A DNA stretch of 64,000 nucleotides from Bubalus kerabau (GCF_029407905.1 NC_073646.1:13410001-13474000); one strand, 5' to 3'. Shown: positions 1 to 11,038, counted from the stretch's first letter. Program-made: numbers and translations. Notes: generated by a model from the sequence alone, not told the origin.

Positions 1-391
1 GGACATGTTTTCTTCCAACATAACTTTACAAAATTACCAACTTTCTGGATTTGGTCCACAATGGAATTCTAATTTTCTTTTTTAAAAACAATTAAATGTT
101 TCATTCAAATGAAATAGTATGTGGAATCCAAGGTGTAAAACAGATCAAAAGGATGCTTCTCAGATGAGGCAAGTGTGCACTCAAGGTATTAATAGCTCTC
201 AAAGAAACTCCAGTAGTAGTTTGGCCATCCCTACCACGGGCAGGTTGGAACACTCTCATCTTACCCAGATGCCCTTCCCAGAATGAGTTAGTCATCCTTT
301 CCTCATAACCCTTCAGTGGTACCCCACTGTTCCTGGGATGAAGTTCTTTCCCAGCAGACACGACCTCACATAGCAGTGTGGCCCAATGGCT
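1..391. other. Unassigned sequence
   Basis: No repeat family, splice-bounded frame or RNA gene is recognised. An 86-codon frame on the minus strand has no recognisable domain and is taken as chance. Confidence 0.5.
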
Positions 392-615
392 CTAGACTCT
401 GATTTAGAGGCTTCCAGGTTAACTACAGCTCTTACTGGCTGTGTGACTGTGGGAAAGTTACTGCAACTCTCTGAGACTCAGTTTCCTTATTTACACAGAA
501 AGAATTACCAACAAAGCCAACCCCACATGATTGTTTTGAGGAATAAATGAAATAATACATGCATAGCCCTTCCCCAATCCTAGCACATAATAGCAGTCAA
601 TCAACTGATATTATT
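392..615 (+). repeat. MIR SINE (sense)
   Basis: The MIR core order is visible: a tRNA-like lead, 'ctggctgtgtgact' followed by the splicing-score-like 'cagtttccttat' segment, then 'gaggaataaatgaaat' and a 3' part reading 'cctagcacataatag'. It is old and diverged. The CHR SINE at 632-778 lies just downstream. Confidence 0.7.
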
Positions 616-631
616 ATTACATGAATTTATT

Positions 632-778
632 ACTTTCAAAATATCTAGGGGTCTTAGTTGCAGCATGTAGGATCTTTAGTTGCAGCATGTGGAATCTAGT
701 TCCCTGATTAGGGATCAAACCCTGGACCCCTGCATTGGGAATGTGTACTCTTAGTCATCGGACCACCAGGGAAGTCCC
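632..778 (-). mobile_element. CHR-type tRNA-derived SINE (antisense, short)
   Basis: The right end reads 'ggaccaccagggaagtccc', the complement of the CHR SINE head, preceded by the antisense B-box region and 'gatcttagttg' body repeats. It is flanked by a TSD, tgaatttatt, at 622-631 and 779-788. The body is much shorter than full-length copies in this window (about 147 versus over 300 bases). Confidence 0.8.
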
Positions 779-788
779 TGAATTTATT

Positions 789-1485
789 GTTTTCATTGGG
801 CACTTGTATCTCTACAATCAACTTGAATGCCAAAGGAAGCTGGTGGGATGCTGAGTTTATACACATGGGAGGTTTGTGAATAGAAAATTGTCTTAAGGAA
901 GACCTCTCTCGGGTTTCTACTTAGTTATTTTCGGTCCTTATTCTGCACAAATACCAACTGTGGGAGAAGATCAGCTCAAGCTGCTTGTGTCAAAGCCTTC
1001 TGGACTCCAGATGGATCACAGCATTGACAAGTTTATCAGTGTTGCTGTCTGGAATGAAGATTCCCTGTCCCTCAGCCCATGGAAAGCAGAGATGGATGCA
1101 AAGTGCAGAGGTAAAATGTTCCTCTGGTACTGAAGTTGCTTCCATTGGGCAGAAAAAGAGCGGCAACAGTTCGTGGTTGACACTGTTAGATGTTTCCCCA
1201 GCAGCTACGGCCCCCTTCTTTGTTGCTAACAGAAATGTCAACACTCAAGGACCAAGTGCTCTTCACCAGCCCAGAGGCTAAATCTTTATCAGCTCAATTC
1301 ACTCATGACAATTTCACTCTCCTGTGATTCATTGTGAGGTGAGCCTGGGGTGCTGCTCTGCTCAAAAGAGGTAGAGAACAATGTCTACAAGACCACTCTC
1401 ACTTCTGACATCACCTACAAGTTTGTTGGTCTCCAAGATCATGTGCAGGTATAATACAATAATTGCCTAGGACTCATAGAACTCA
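789..1485. other. Unassigned sequence
   Basis: No family recognised. Overlapping frames of 98 and 84 codons run in opposite directions at 985-1281, as expected of a stop-poor stretch rather than a gene. Neither has a recognisable motif or flanking splice signals. Confidence 0.45.
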
Positions 1486-1701
1486 AACTTCCCTGATGGT
1501 TCACATGGTAAAGAATCTGCCAGCAATGCAGGAGACTTGAGTTCGATCCCTGGGTTGGGAAGGTTCCCTGGAGAAGGGAATGGCTACCCACTTCAGTATT
1601 CTTACCTTGAAAATTTCATGGACAGAGGAGCCTAGCAAGCTACAGTCCATGGGGTGGCAAAGAGTTGTACACAACTGAGCAACTAACACTTTCTCTTTCA
1701 C
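1486..1701 (+). mobile_element. Bov-tA-type SINE
   Basis: Head 'cttccctgatggttcac' is tRNA-Glu derived; the Bov-A body follows, ending 'acacaactgagcaactaacac'. TSD agaactca lies at 1478-1485 and 1702-1709. Several substitutions in the A box suggest an older copy. Confidence 0.9.
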
Positions 1702-1829
1702 AGAACTCAGCAAAGTCTTCATACCGATAGGGACAGAGTAAAGGACAGACAAAATAGGTGGTTAAAAGTTAACAGAAAAAAGTATGGGAGACCCCTGTAA
1801 ATTAATGATGACTCACAAAAGCAGGTTTG

Positions 1830-2021
1830 AAAGTGAAGTCGCTCAGTCGTGTCCAACTCTTTGCGACCCCATGGACTGTAGTCTACCAGGCTCCTCAGTC
1901 CATGGAATTTTCCAGGCAAGAGTACTGGAGTGGGTTGCCGTTTCCTTCTCCAGGGGATCTTCCCAACCCAGGGATTGAACCCGGGTCTCCCACATTGCAG
2001 GCAGACGCTTTACCATCTGAG
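1830..2021 (-). mobile_element. Bov-tA-type SINE (antisense)
   Basis: Reads from the Bov-A tail ('gtcgctcagtcgtgtcc') to the tRNA-like head ('taccatctgagcc'), with the first bases of the head missing. The words gcaggtttg (1821-1829) and ccaggtttg (2022-2030) are the likely TSD. The element interrupts the LTR-like block that continues to the right. Confidence 0.85.
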
Positions 2022-2030
2022 CCAGGTTTG

Positions 2031-2560
2031 CTTAACCACAAAACCAAGCAGGTTTGCTTAGCAACAAAACCATGCAACAGAAGCATGAGACATGCCCCAA
2101 AACAATAAAACAATGATGGCATGAGACCCACAACCTGCCCAGTGAGCTTAATAAGTTAATAATCCCTGGAACATGCTCTCTGCATGCATGTACACGCATG
2201 CGCGTGCACACACATACACACACAAAATAATTTGTAGACCTAGCTTGACCATGTAGGAAGCAAAAAACTCCCCTGCCCAACTGGGAAGGGGAACTAATGA
2301 TGGGAGCATGACATATACTCAAGAAAGACAAAGAAGGTCTTCTCCTCCAATCCCTTTTCCTTTGATTATAAACCTGTAGCCCAATAAGTTTTCAGGGCTT
2401 GGCACCCTCTCAATAACAAGTGTAAGCCTCACAAGAGTCCTATTCTAATAAACCACTTTTCTATCACTTCACCTCTCACTGAAATCTTTCTGCAAAGAAA
2501 CATAAAGAACTAGAGCTCTTTGGAGCCCCCTGAAATGCCACCTAATATTTCAATGGCAAC
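2031..2560 (+). mobile_element. Endogenous retrovirus LTR-like sequence
   Basis: The block has LTR features: an AATAAA polyadenylation signal in 'ttctaataaacc' (near 2444), a C/T-rich segment after it, 'ctttctgcaaagaaacataaagaact' region text typical of bovid ERV LTR 3' ends, and no coding capacity. No gag, pol or env follows, so it would be a solo or fragmentary LTR. The upstream limit is blurred by the SINE at 1830-2021. Assignment is from memory of bovid ERVK-type LTRs and is tentative. Confidence 0.4.
2171..2225. repeat. Alternating purine-pyrimidine microsatellite
   Basis: A run of GCATGCATGTACACGCATGC followed by CGTG and CACA units. Nearly every step alternates purine and pyrimidine, so the tract could adopt Z-DNA. 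It lies inside the LTR-like block. Confidence 0.85.
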
Positions 2561-2585
2561 TATTAAGGGCTTTTTTTTTTTTTAA

Positions 2586-3326
2586 TAGCAAAAGAACATA
2601 TTAAAATCAGCCAAGTTTCATGAGCAACATTTAAGAGACACCCAGCGTGGAGATTATGGTTGTTCTCTTCCAGTGGAGTCATGCAGATAGCATTTACTTC
2701 TCAAGCAGCAGTGTATGATGATGTATGCTATGTTGCCAGCCAGGAATATTATCCAAACCTTGGTATCCAGAGTTTTTATTGGGGCTCAGTCACAAAGATG
2801 CAACTGACCGCTCCCATGGCTGAACTCAGCCTCCAGCCCTTGCAGAGATGAAGCTGATGTGCTATACAAGACCTCCCACCTTAAGTCACCTTGTCAACAG
2901 ACACTATCTGGCCTGGCCCAAAGCCCCCGGGTAAACAGATATTCTTATCATGCAGGACTCCCCAAGGGCTTAAAGGTTACCTCCCAGGAGCTGAGGCCAA
3001 AGCCCAACTCTTGGGGCGATTTTAATCCTTCACTGCACAGGCCCATAGAGGAAGACTTGTGGAATTTTTATCTCCTATCTTTGAAAGAGTTAAAGATAGG
3101 GATTCTTCCTCCACATTTGATTGTTCTTATGTGCAGCTGTGAGGTCTGGAACCGCAGCAACCATCCTGGAACCATGAGGTGACTCAGTTGGAGATAAAAG
3201 TCACAAGTGTGGCTGAGGAGAAAGGTGGGAAGGCTAATGTTCTTCCTAACATGTGCTTCTTTTTTTTTAAGGGGAAGTTTTATTTTATTTTAATTGACTT
3301 TGTGCATATGTCAGAATCAGGTCTAT
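2586..3326. other. Unassigned sequence, possibly old LTR
   Basis: Starts after a poly-T run (2573-2585). The stretch around 2760-3010 has an LTR-like feel ('ccagagtttttattggggctcag'), but I cannot name a family. A 107-codon frame at 2859-3182 has no recognisable domain. Confidence 0.3.
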
Positions 3327-3486
3327 TTATTTATTTTTAAATTTTAATTTTGGCCATGCCACATAGCATGTGAGATCTTAGTTCCCCAACCAGGAATCAA
3401 ACTTACACTCCCTGTAGATAGAATCAAACTTACACTCCCTGTGTTAGATGTGCAAAATCTTAACTACTGGACTGCCAGGGAAGTCC
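3327..3486 (-). mobile_element. CHR-type SINE (antisense) with internal duplication
   Basis: Ends 'actgccagggaagtcccc', the complement of the CHR head; body reads 'gagatcttagttccccaacc'. A 27-bp unit containing 'gaatcaaacttacactccc' occurs twice in tandem (from 3394 and from 3421), where the consensus has it once. Confidence 0.8.
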
Positions 3487-3779
3487 CCTTGCTCATGTCT
3501 TGAGACAAACTTTTCTTTATATGAGATAATGCACATCTTTAACATTTAAGCTATTTAAGTTAGACTTTCTTGTCACAACTGAAGTCATCCTAATTCATAC
3601 ACGTGGTCATTAGGGTATTATAGTCTGGCTTAGAGCAAGTCAACATGAGGCAAAACCAATGGGATTTTCTGAGGCAACCTGTAAATAGACTATAAGGCAT
3701 ACCTGGATAACAGTAATAGAGTCACCAGTTAACTTCATTGGAGTGTGTCTATATCTGCAGTTTCAGTGTGGGTGCAGCA

Positions 3780-3960
3780 GAAAAGTCCCAAGTTAGGAGT
3801 ATAGAGATATGGTTTTGATGTTTGAGCCTGTCAATACTTTACTGTGGGAACATGAGGAGGTCACTGAACTACTCTGAGCTTCCAATTCCTCATCTGAAAT
3901 AGAAACCAAATAAAAATTCACCCAATTTCTAGTGCTTTGGAGAAATTCCATGAAAAATCT
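3780..3960 (+). repeat. MIR SINE (sense, diverged)
   Basis: Contains 'actctgagcttccaattcc' and 'tcatctgaaatagaaacc', the diverged MIR core. The edges are uncertain. Confidence 0.5.
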
Positions 3961-4261
3961 TAACTGGGCCTGAAACCCAGTTAAAATGATTTATGGAAAA
4001 GAGAGAAAGAAAATTCATTTTGAGGAGATAGTACCACACGCGCAGATGAAATGCTGAGCTAGACGGTTACTTGGGTTGCTGGTGTGGGGAGGGCTCATAT
4101 GCAGGTTTCTGAGTCCCGTCTTCAGTGGAGGAATATTTCCCAGCTCAAATCTTAGAGAATGGGACTTAACCAGGCCATGAGTAGAGGAAAGAGTGTTCTG
4201 GTCTAAAGGAACAACATACCGGTGGGGAACCATGTAAAGCACAGCCATGAATGTTGGTGCA

Positions 4262-4306
4262 TGTGTGTATGCATGCAAGTGTGCACACACACGTGTGTGT
4301 GTGTCT
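4262..4306. repeat. GT/CA microsatellite
   Basis: Mixed tract with central CACACACAC directly joined to GTGTGTGTGTG, forming a short inverted dinucleotide array within otherwise unassigned DNA (3961-4600). Confidence 0.85.
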
Positions 4307-5176
4307 ATGATAGAATGTGGGCCACTAGATAAACAGTTCAATGTTACCAATGAATAAGTCAGGTGGGAGATGGGGCTGGACAGGTCATCAGAGACCACCT
4401 CATGTAAGGCAGATTCCATGACAAGATAAGAGCTGTGCAGCTTCCTTTTACACTGTGCAGGAAATGAGGAAAAATCGCCCTCAAGCAGACTTTAAACCCA
4501 TCAGGTACTTAAATGAACAAAAATGGCTATCACTCATTCTTTCCTAGGCTTACAACCCACACAATTTCCCTTTGCTTTTAGTCTACTTTTCTCTTCCTGT
4601 ATCTGCCATTCACCAGGTGCATGCCTTTTTTATATATTTTATTGGATTTTCCTTTCAAGTTACACAATGCATACTTGTGACAACAAGTCAAAATCAGAGT
4701 TGTACAAAGAAAAGGGCAACTGTTTCTCTCTTCTCATTCAATTCTTGTCAACCTTCCACCAAAGAAACAGGATAACACACATATTTGGTGTATGATCTTT
4801 TACATCTACATTCATCTAACCATATGTAAACATAGTCACATACATAAAGTTATTTTTAAAATAACTAGATCACACTATTCCCACTATTGTATACAACTTG
4901 CTCATATTAAGGCATAGAGATGTAATTAATTTCCCAAAATTCTGAATAATATTCTGTAAAATGAGGACTCCAGTCCATCAATTCAACCATCTCTATCAGT
5001 AGATGATATGGAATTTGCTTTCTTTTAAACCATTGTTAAAAATACTTTAATAAACATGCTAACACAGAGATCTTCAGGTACTAATATGCTTCTTTCTATA
5101 AGATTCCTCAAAGCTGGATTTGTGACTGAAGGGGTATTAATGTAATTAATTTTACAATTAATTATATATTTAATTA

Positions 5177-5385
5177 TGCATGCTAAGTCACTTCAGTCTT
5201 GTCTGACTCTTTGCAACTCCATGGACTGTAGCCTGCCAGGCTCCTCTGTCGATGGGATTCTTCAGGCAAGAATACTGGAGTGGGTTGCCATGCAGGGAAT
5301 CTTTCTGACCCAGGGATCGTACCTGCATCTCTAACTTCTGCAATGGCATGCAGGTTCTTTACCACTAGTGCCCCCTGGGAAGTCC
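5177..5385 (-). mobile_element. Bov-tA-type SINE (antisense)
   Basis: Tail-to-head order in antisense, ending 'gccccctgggaagtcc'. A perfect 11-bp TSD, atatttaatta, is at 5166-5176 and 5386-5396. Confidence 0.9.
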
Positions 5386-5407
5386 ATATTTAATTACATA
5401 ATTAATA

Positions 5408-5625
5408 TAATTATTACTGTTGTTTAGTCACTAAGTTGTATCCAATTCTTTTGCAACCCCATGGAGTGTAGCCTGCCAGGCTCTTCTGTCCATGGGATTT
5501 CCCAGACAAGAATACTGGAGTGGGTGCCATTTCCTTCTCCAGGGGGTCTTCCCAACCCAGGGATCAAACCTGTATCTCCTGTGTTGGTAGGTGGATTCTT
5601 TACCACTGAGCTACTGGGGAAGCCC
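5408..5625 (-). mobile_element. Bov-tA-type SINE (antisense)
   Basis: Second SINE about 20 bases downstream of the previous one, same orientation, ending 'ctactggggaagccc'. TSD aattaata at 5400-5407 and 5626-5633. The target was the same AT-rich L1M stretch. Confidence 0.9.
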
Positions 5626-5989
5626 AATTAATACAAATATAATTAATTTTTACAGACACTGCCAGATTAATTTCCTAAAAGATTATAGCATTATATTTGT
5701 ACTGCAAATTTTTTAAACTGAAGTGTCAACTAGAAAACACCATTTTTCATCTATCAGATTGGCAAGCATTGGCCAGGGAAAGGGGATAAGGGCTAGTGCC
5801 TTTGAGGATCTTGGAAAAAATGGTGAGCAACCTAAATGGTGGCGTATCCTTAGGTATTCCCTGCAGTCTGATACTTAAGAACTGTACTAGAGAACCTAGT
5901 TTGAACTTGGCTACTCAAGAAGGTCATGTCTTATGCATAACAAATCACAGAGAAAGTGGTCCTGAATCTATTTTAGCTCAAGGTCATTC

Positions 5990-6224
5990 CCTATTCCCTG
6001 CCCTTCTCCTATTCCTTGAATAAGCCATAAACCCTCCCATCTCCCAAATCTTTGCTTAAGCTGTCTCCTTTTTTCCAGGTTTCCATTCTTCTCCCAACTT
6101 ATATGCTCATGTCAAATCCTTACTCTTAGTTCAAGATGAATCTCAGCTTCCACATTTTCCAAGGAGCCTCCAAATGTCTACAGTGAAATAAATCTCCTTC
6201 TCTACCATTTGCTTGAACAAGATC
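5990..6224 (+). repeat. L2-like remnant
   Basis: C/T-rich sequence with 'tcaaatccttactc' and 'caaggagcctccaaatgt' resembles the L2 ORF2/3' region (feed 'tcaagg..cagctcaaatg..cctcc'). Low-scoring by eye. Confidence 0.35.
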
Positions 6225-6418
6225 AACTATTCATTCCATCATTTATGATGGGCCAGGCATCACCGTGTACTTCATATGCATTATCTTATTGACCCCCAGT
6301 AATTTTATTAGGTAGTTTATGGTATTATACATATTTTGAAGGTAAGGAAACTAAGGCTCAAAATGGTGATGTTACCAGACCAAAGACATACAGCCAATAA
6401 GTGTTGGAACTAGGTATT
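6225..6418 (-). repeat. MIR SINE (antisense)
   Basis: Order 'gggccaggcatcac', 'cattatcttattgacc', 'ggtaaggaaactaaggctc' and 'cagccaataagtg' is the antisense MIR. Confidence 0.75.
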
Positions 6419-6448
6419 ATGTGCAACTCTGACTTCAAAGCTCAGACT

Positions 6449-7516
6449 CATCACTTCACACCAGTCAGAATGGCCATCATCAAAAAAATCTACAGATAGT
6501 AAATGCTGGAGAGGATGGAGAAAAGGGAAGCCTCCTACACAGTTGATGGAAATGTAAACTGATACAGCCATTATGGAGAACAATATGGAGATTTCTTTAA
6601 AAACTAGGAATAAATCTACCATGTGACCCAGCAATTCTACTACTGGGCATAACCCTACTAAAGGGCTTCCCAACTGGTGCAGTTGGTAAAGAATCCTGTC
6701 AATGCAGGAGACGCAAGAGATGTGGGTTCGACCCTTGGGGTCAGGAAGACCTCTTGGAGTAGGAAGTGGCAACTCACTCCCATATTCTTGCCTGGAAAAT
6801 TCCATGCACAGAGGTCTCTGGCAGGCTATAGTGCATGGGGTTGTGAAGAGTCAGACATAACTGAGCACACACACACACACATGACTCAGCAATCCTACTA
6901 CTGGGCATATGCCCTGAGAAAGCCACACTTCTAAAAGACATATATATGATGTTTTCTGCAGCACTATTTATTATAGCCAGGACAAGAAAGAAACCTAGAT
7001 GCCCATCTACAGATGAATGGATAAAGAGGATGTGGAAGAAATACACAATGGAATATTACTCGGCCATAAAAAAGAATGCATGTGAGTCAGTTCTAATGGG
7101 GTGGATGAACCTAGAGCCTATCATACAGAGTGAAGTAAGTCAGAAAGAGAAAAACGAATACCATATATAAATGTGTATATACGGAATCTAGAAAAATGGT
7201 ATTGATGAATGTATTTGCATGGAGGGAATGGAGATGCAGAAGTAGAGAATGGACTTATGGACACAGTCAGGGAAGGAGAGGGTGGGACGAATGGAGAAAG
7301 TAGCATTGACATATATACACTACCATGTGTGAAATAGATGGCTGGTTGGAAGCTGCTGTGTAACGCAGGGACTCCAGCCTGGCAGTCTGATGACCTAGAG
7401 CGGTGGGATGAGGGGAGGCAGGTGATGTATGTATAATTATGACTGACTTGCATTTTTGTATGGCAGAAACCAACACAACATTGTAAAGCAATTTTCCTCC
7501 AATTAAAAATTTTTTA
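6449..7516 (+). mobile_element. L1 LINE, 5'-truncated (ruminant type), split by a SINE
   Basis: Begins inside the ORF2 C-terminal coding region ('caccagtcagaatggcc') and runs through the 3' UTR to an A-rich end. Flanked by a TSD with one mismatch, aag[c/t]tcagact, at 6438-6448 and 7517-7527. A Bov-tA SINE interrupts it. The frame is broken by substitutions and the insertion, so no protein is expected. Confidence 0.9.
6663..6880 (+). mobile_element. Bov-tA-type SINE with CA tail, inside L1
   Basis: Head 'gggcttcccaactgg', body, and a (CA)n tail at about 6866-6880. It is bracketed by an unusually long, diverged direct repeat of L1 sequence (about 28 bases, 6624-6651 and 6882-6909). Confidence 0.9.
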
Positions 7517-7527
7517 AAGTTCAGACT

Positions 7528-9084
7528 TCTGTCATCATCCAATGCCACATAATAAAAGAAGAATTTCACTGAGTAAGGTTTGACTTTCATAGCAGACTGC
7601 CCGGGTCATTGCTTTGTAAACATCGCCTGCTATAGATGAATTGGTTTTCTACATCTTCTAAGGGATCTTGCTTCACCAATGAATCTTATGAATGGAGCAG
7701 AGTTGTCAAAGCCCTACAGTAAACGGCATGCAGTGTGATGTTACCAGAATTCAAGCTTTCTGTTGCTAATTTTTCACTGGGTTGCAAGCTTTAATTTAAC
7801 TGTCAGACCCTGGGTCTTTTGCCAACGCTAATGGAGGACTGTGGCAGTGATGGTAATTATTTCCAGACTCTGGTACCTCCTTCGTTTACCTTCTGGTCGC
7901 AAATACTCAGCAGCTTCAAGCTAATTTCCTTTCTTATTTTCCTCATTAGTTTGCAAACTCCTACTGTCAATGAAAACAAGCAACCCATCTGATAAAAATG
8001 TCAACATGGAGTGTTCAAAATATTAAAACTGTCAAATAAAAATTGTGTTTTTACAAGACAGTCTAACCATGTCATGCATGCGGAAATCACTTTCTGAAGA
8101 CAGATTATATAGGTCAAAATTTGTTGGGATATTTTTTTTAACCCATAGAAACAAACCCACCGTGACAGAGTCTTCTGGATAGTGTTTTGATGTCTTGAAA
8201 ATCAACTTCCAAACTACTCTGGACAAATCTGATTAAAATGCTAGTGTCAAATGTCCTTGCTTCCAATAAAAACAACAGGTTTTCTACTCACAGTGAAATT
8301 AATAGGAGAATTACCCAAAAGAAGATACAAGACTTTGACTTTATTTATATTTCATTCTTCCCACCATTTAACAATGTGGACAGAAGATGGAGCTTGTCAA
8401 CTAATGCTTGTTATCAGGAGTGCTATTCATTCACAAATCTCAGAGGCTGAACACTCTGATTCAAATTGCTAGGTAGCAACGCAAGTTGTGCACGGGAATA
8501 AAAGCACCAAAGATAATTGAAAGGCAGAGAAGAGAGGTGATTGACCTCGGGTGGAACTGAGCTGCACAAACAGACAAAGACTGAACCGCAAGTGGGTAAT
8601 TTTAAAAGGGATTTTGAGGAGGAAAAATCCTCCCAAATGAAAGACTTTCCAAATAGACACTGGCATGTTTGCAATGCTGGTTTAAAGAAAAGAAGCCATT
8701 CAGAGGGGCCTTTATCTTCCACTTAGCTCAACTCAAAAGGCTCAAACCAAGAGAACTTGGATGTGTGTCTTAGAGATGCCAAGCCTCTTGTGATAAAGGG
8801 AAAGAAAAGTTAGTAAAAGATGATACAAGAGGAAGCTGAGTCATGTCTGGGGAAATAGCTCATGTACACACACACACACATGCAAAGAGAAAAACAGACA
8901 TAACATGTGTATTGCTTTTGTGTGTATATGAGAAAGACACTGAAAAAGGAGACAAAGATAAAAAGGCAGACATAAGCCGAGATAACAACAAAGACAGAAA
9001 CAAATAGAAATTAGGATAGAAATAGCCAAACGCTGAGATCAAGACAGAGAGACACAAATCACAAATGCTAGCGAGAAAGCGGAA
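7528..9084. other. Unassigned, mostly unique sequence
   Basis: One of the longest repeat-poor stretches in the window. The only clear structure is a CA microsatellite at 8864-8880. Short frames of up to 99 codons overlap on both strands and have no domain. Confidence 0.5.
8864..8882. repeat. (CA)n microsatellite
   Basis: An uninterrupted CACACACACACACACAC tract. Confidence 0.9.
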
Positions 9085-9494
9085 AAAAGGAACCCTCCTA
9101 TACTGTTGGTGGGCATATAAATTGGTGTAGCCACTGTGGAAAATGATATGGAGGTTTCTTTAAAAACTAAAAGTTGCCATATGATCTAGCAATTCCTCTC
9201 CTGGGCATATATCCAGAGAAACTCTAATTTGAAAAGATATATGTTCACCCCAATGTTCAAAGCAGAGTCAGTATTCACAATAGCCAAGAAATGGAAGTAA
9301 AGCAGGTTATCCATCAACAGATGAATGGTTCAAGAAGATGAACTTCTCTATGGAATATATACACACACACACATACACACAATGGAATACTACTCAGTCA
9401 TAAATAAGAATGAAATTTTGCCATCTGCAGCAACACGGATAGACTTGGAAAGCATTATGCTAAGTGAAATATGTCAGACATGGAAAGAAAAATA

Positions 9495-9690
9495 TCTGTG
9501 TTCCCCATCCTGAGCCCTCCTCCCTCCCCATACCATCCCTCTGGGTCGACATGAATCCGCCACAGGTATACATATGGCAAAACCAATACAATATTGTAAA
9601 GCTAAAAAAGAAAAGAAAAGAAAAAAAATACAATATTGTAAAGTTAAAAAATAAAATTAAAAAAATTAAAAAAAAAAAAACCAAAAAAAA
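9495..9690 (+). mobile_element. Short young L1 3' end nested in old L1
   Basis: Starts at 'ctgtgttccccatcctg' and ends in an A-rich tail; the text 'atacatatggcaaaacc' is the bovine-style L1 terminus also seen at 25370 and 55840. A perfect 12-bp TSD, gaaagaaaaata, lies at 9483-9494 and 9691-9702. Only about the last 200 bases of the source were copied. Confidence 0.9.
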
Positions 9691-10032
9691 GAAAGAAAAA
9701 TACCATACCAATTACATATGTAATCTAAAAACTTAGATTAACTTATTTACAAAATAGAAACAGACACACAGAAACAGAAAACAAACATGGTTACCAAAGG
9801 AGGAAGAGGGTGGAAGAGGGATAAATTAGGAGTTGGGATTAGCAGATACAAACAATTATGTACAAAATAGACATACACCAAGGTCCCTACTGTATAACAC
9901 AGGGAACTGTATTCAATATTCCACAATAAACCACAATGGAAAAGACTATGAAAAAGAATATATGTATGTATTAATATAACTGGCTCACTTTGCTATACGC
10001 CAGAAAGTAACACAACATTGTAAATCAACTAT

Positions 10033-10244
10033 GTGCGTGTGTGTGTTAGTCACTCAGTCGTGTCCAACTCTTTGAGACCCCATGGACTGTAGCCTGCCAG
10101 GCTCCTCTGTCCATGGAATTCTCCAGGCAAGAACACTGGAGAGGGTTTCCACTCCCTTCTCCAGGGGATCTTCTGGACCCAGGGATTGAACCTGGGTCTC
10201 CTGTATTGCAGGCAGATTCCTTACCTTCTTAGCCACCAGGGAAG
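10033..10244 (-). mobile_element. Bov-tA-type SINE (antisense) at an L1 3' end
   Basis: GT-rich tail, then 'cactcagtcgtgtcc' through 'ccaccagggaagc'. It separates the last dozen or so bases of the old L1 from its body, so it landed in the L1 tail region. Short TSD caact/caaca is only approximate. Confidence 0.85.
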
Positions 10245-10265
10245 CAACAAATACTTCAATTAAAG

Positions 10266-10654
10266 AAAAAGAGAGACAGACAAGAGATGAAATAAGAGTG
10301 AGACAGACAGAGGCCAGAAACATACGTAGAGAAGGAAGGAAACAATATATTTGTGAAAGATAATTGCATATCTGCATAGTCAGGACATAATACTATTTGG
10401 CATATTTTCTGTCTGAGTACAGCTTAGCAGCCAGAAGTAAAGAAACCAAGAAGTCAAATGAGATCATTAAATATTTGGTGAAATGGGCAAGAGAGATTTT
10501 CAAACTGCCCAAGAGCAATTCCTGGAAAGAAGGCCAGAATTCTTTGTCACTACAACAAGATTGAAACCCGTTTGCTTTTTCAAATTTCAAGGGTCAAAAG
10601 AATTTGAAAACCAACCTCAGGTTGGTACTTAACTTTACTGAAAAACATATGCAT
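10266..10654. other. Unassigned sequence
   Basis: No family recognised; A-rich start with GAGA-like stretches, then unique sequence. Confidence 0.4.
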
Positions 10655-10925
10655 GTATAATAGTAACAGCTAAGAGCTAGTAGGTGCTTACTATGAGTTA
10701 GGCATTAGTTTAAGTACCTGTATGGATTAACCCACTTAATCATCATTACAGCTGAATGAGATAGGTTCCACTATTATCATCCTCATTTTGCCCATGAGCA
10801 AACAGTCACAAAAGGATTAAATAACTTGCCCAAAGTTACACAGCTTGTAGCCTAGGAGCCAAGATATAATTAAGGCAGACCAGAGGTCAGATTCTACACT
10901 CTTAATGCCTGCACCACACTGATCT
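10655..10925 (-). repeat. MIR SINE (antisense), near full length
   Basis: The most complete MIR here: 'aggtgcttactatgagtt', 'aacccacttaatcatc', 'cctcattttgcccatgag', 'cttgcccaaagttacac' and the tRNA-like end are all in order. Confidence 0.85.
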
Positions 10926-11038
10926 TCCTTCCTAGGTTATACTGTACATTTATGTGTTTCTATATAGTCCACAAAATAGAGTGCCATGAAAATTTCCAAA
11001 GAAATAAAATATGCTATGATCAAGACATGTATTTTCAG

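Larger units (their letters stand above)
4600..5730 (-). mobile_element. Old L1M 3' region (antisense), split by two SINEs
   Basis: Phrases such as 'ttaataaacatgctaacac' and 'gctggatttgtgactgaagg' match the antisense 3' region of ancient mammalian L1. Sequence resumes after 5626 with 'acagacactgccagatta'. Two Bov-tA SINEs interrupt it. The subfamily and exact ends are not determinable by eye. Confidence 0.55.
9085..10265 (+). mobile_element. Old L1 LINE 3' part, split by a younger L1 tail and a SINE
   Basis: Diverged ORF2/3' UTR ('cctatactgttggtgggc', 'caatagccaagaaatgg', 'tgtataacacagggaactg') down to 'cagaaagtaacacaacattg'. Interrupted at 9495-9690 by a short younger L1 end and at 10033-10244 by a Bov-tA; the last bases of the old L1 ('aaatacttcaattaaag') reappear after the SINE. 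Confidence 0.85.

Noticed and set aside
985..1281. 98-codon frame as a short exon or small protein
   Set aside because: An 84-codon frame overlaps it on the other strand and no motif is visible in either.
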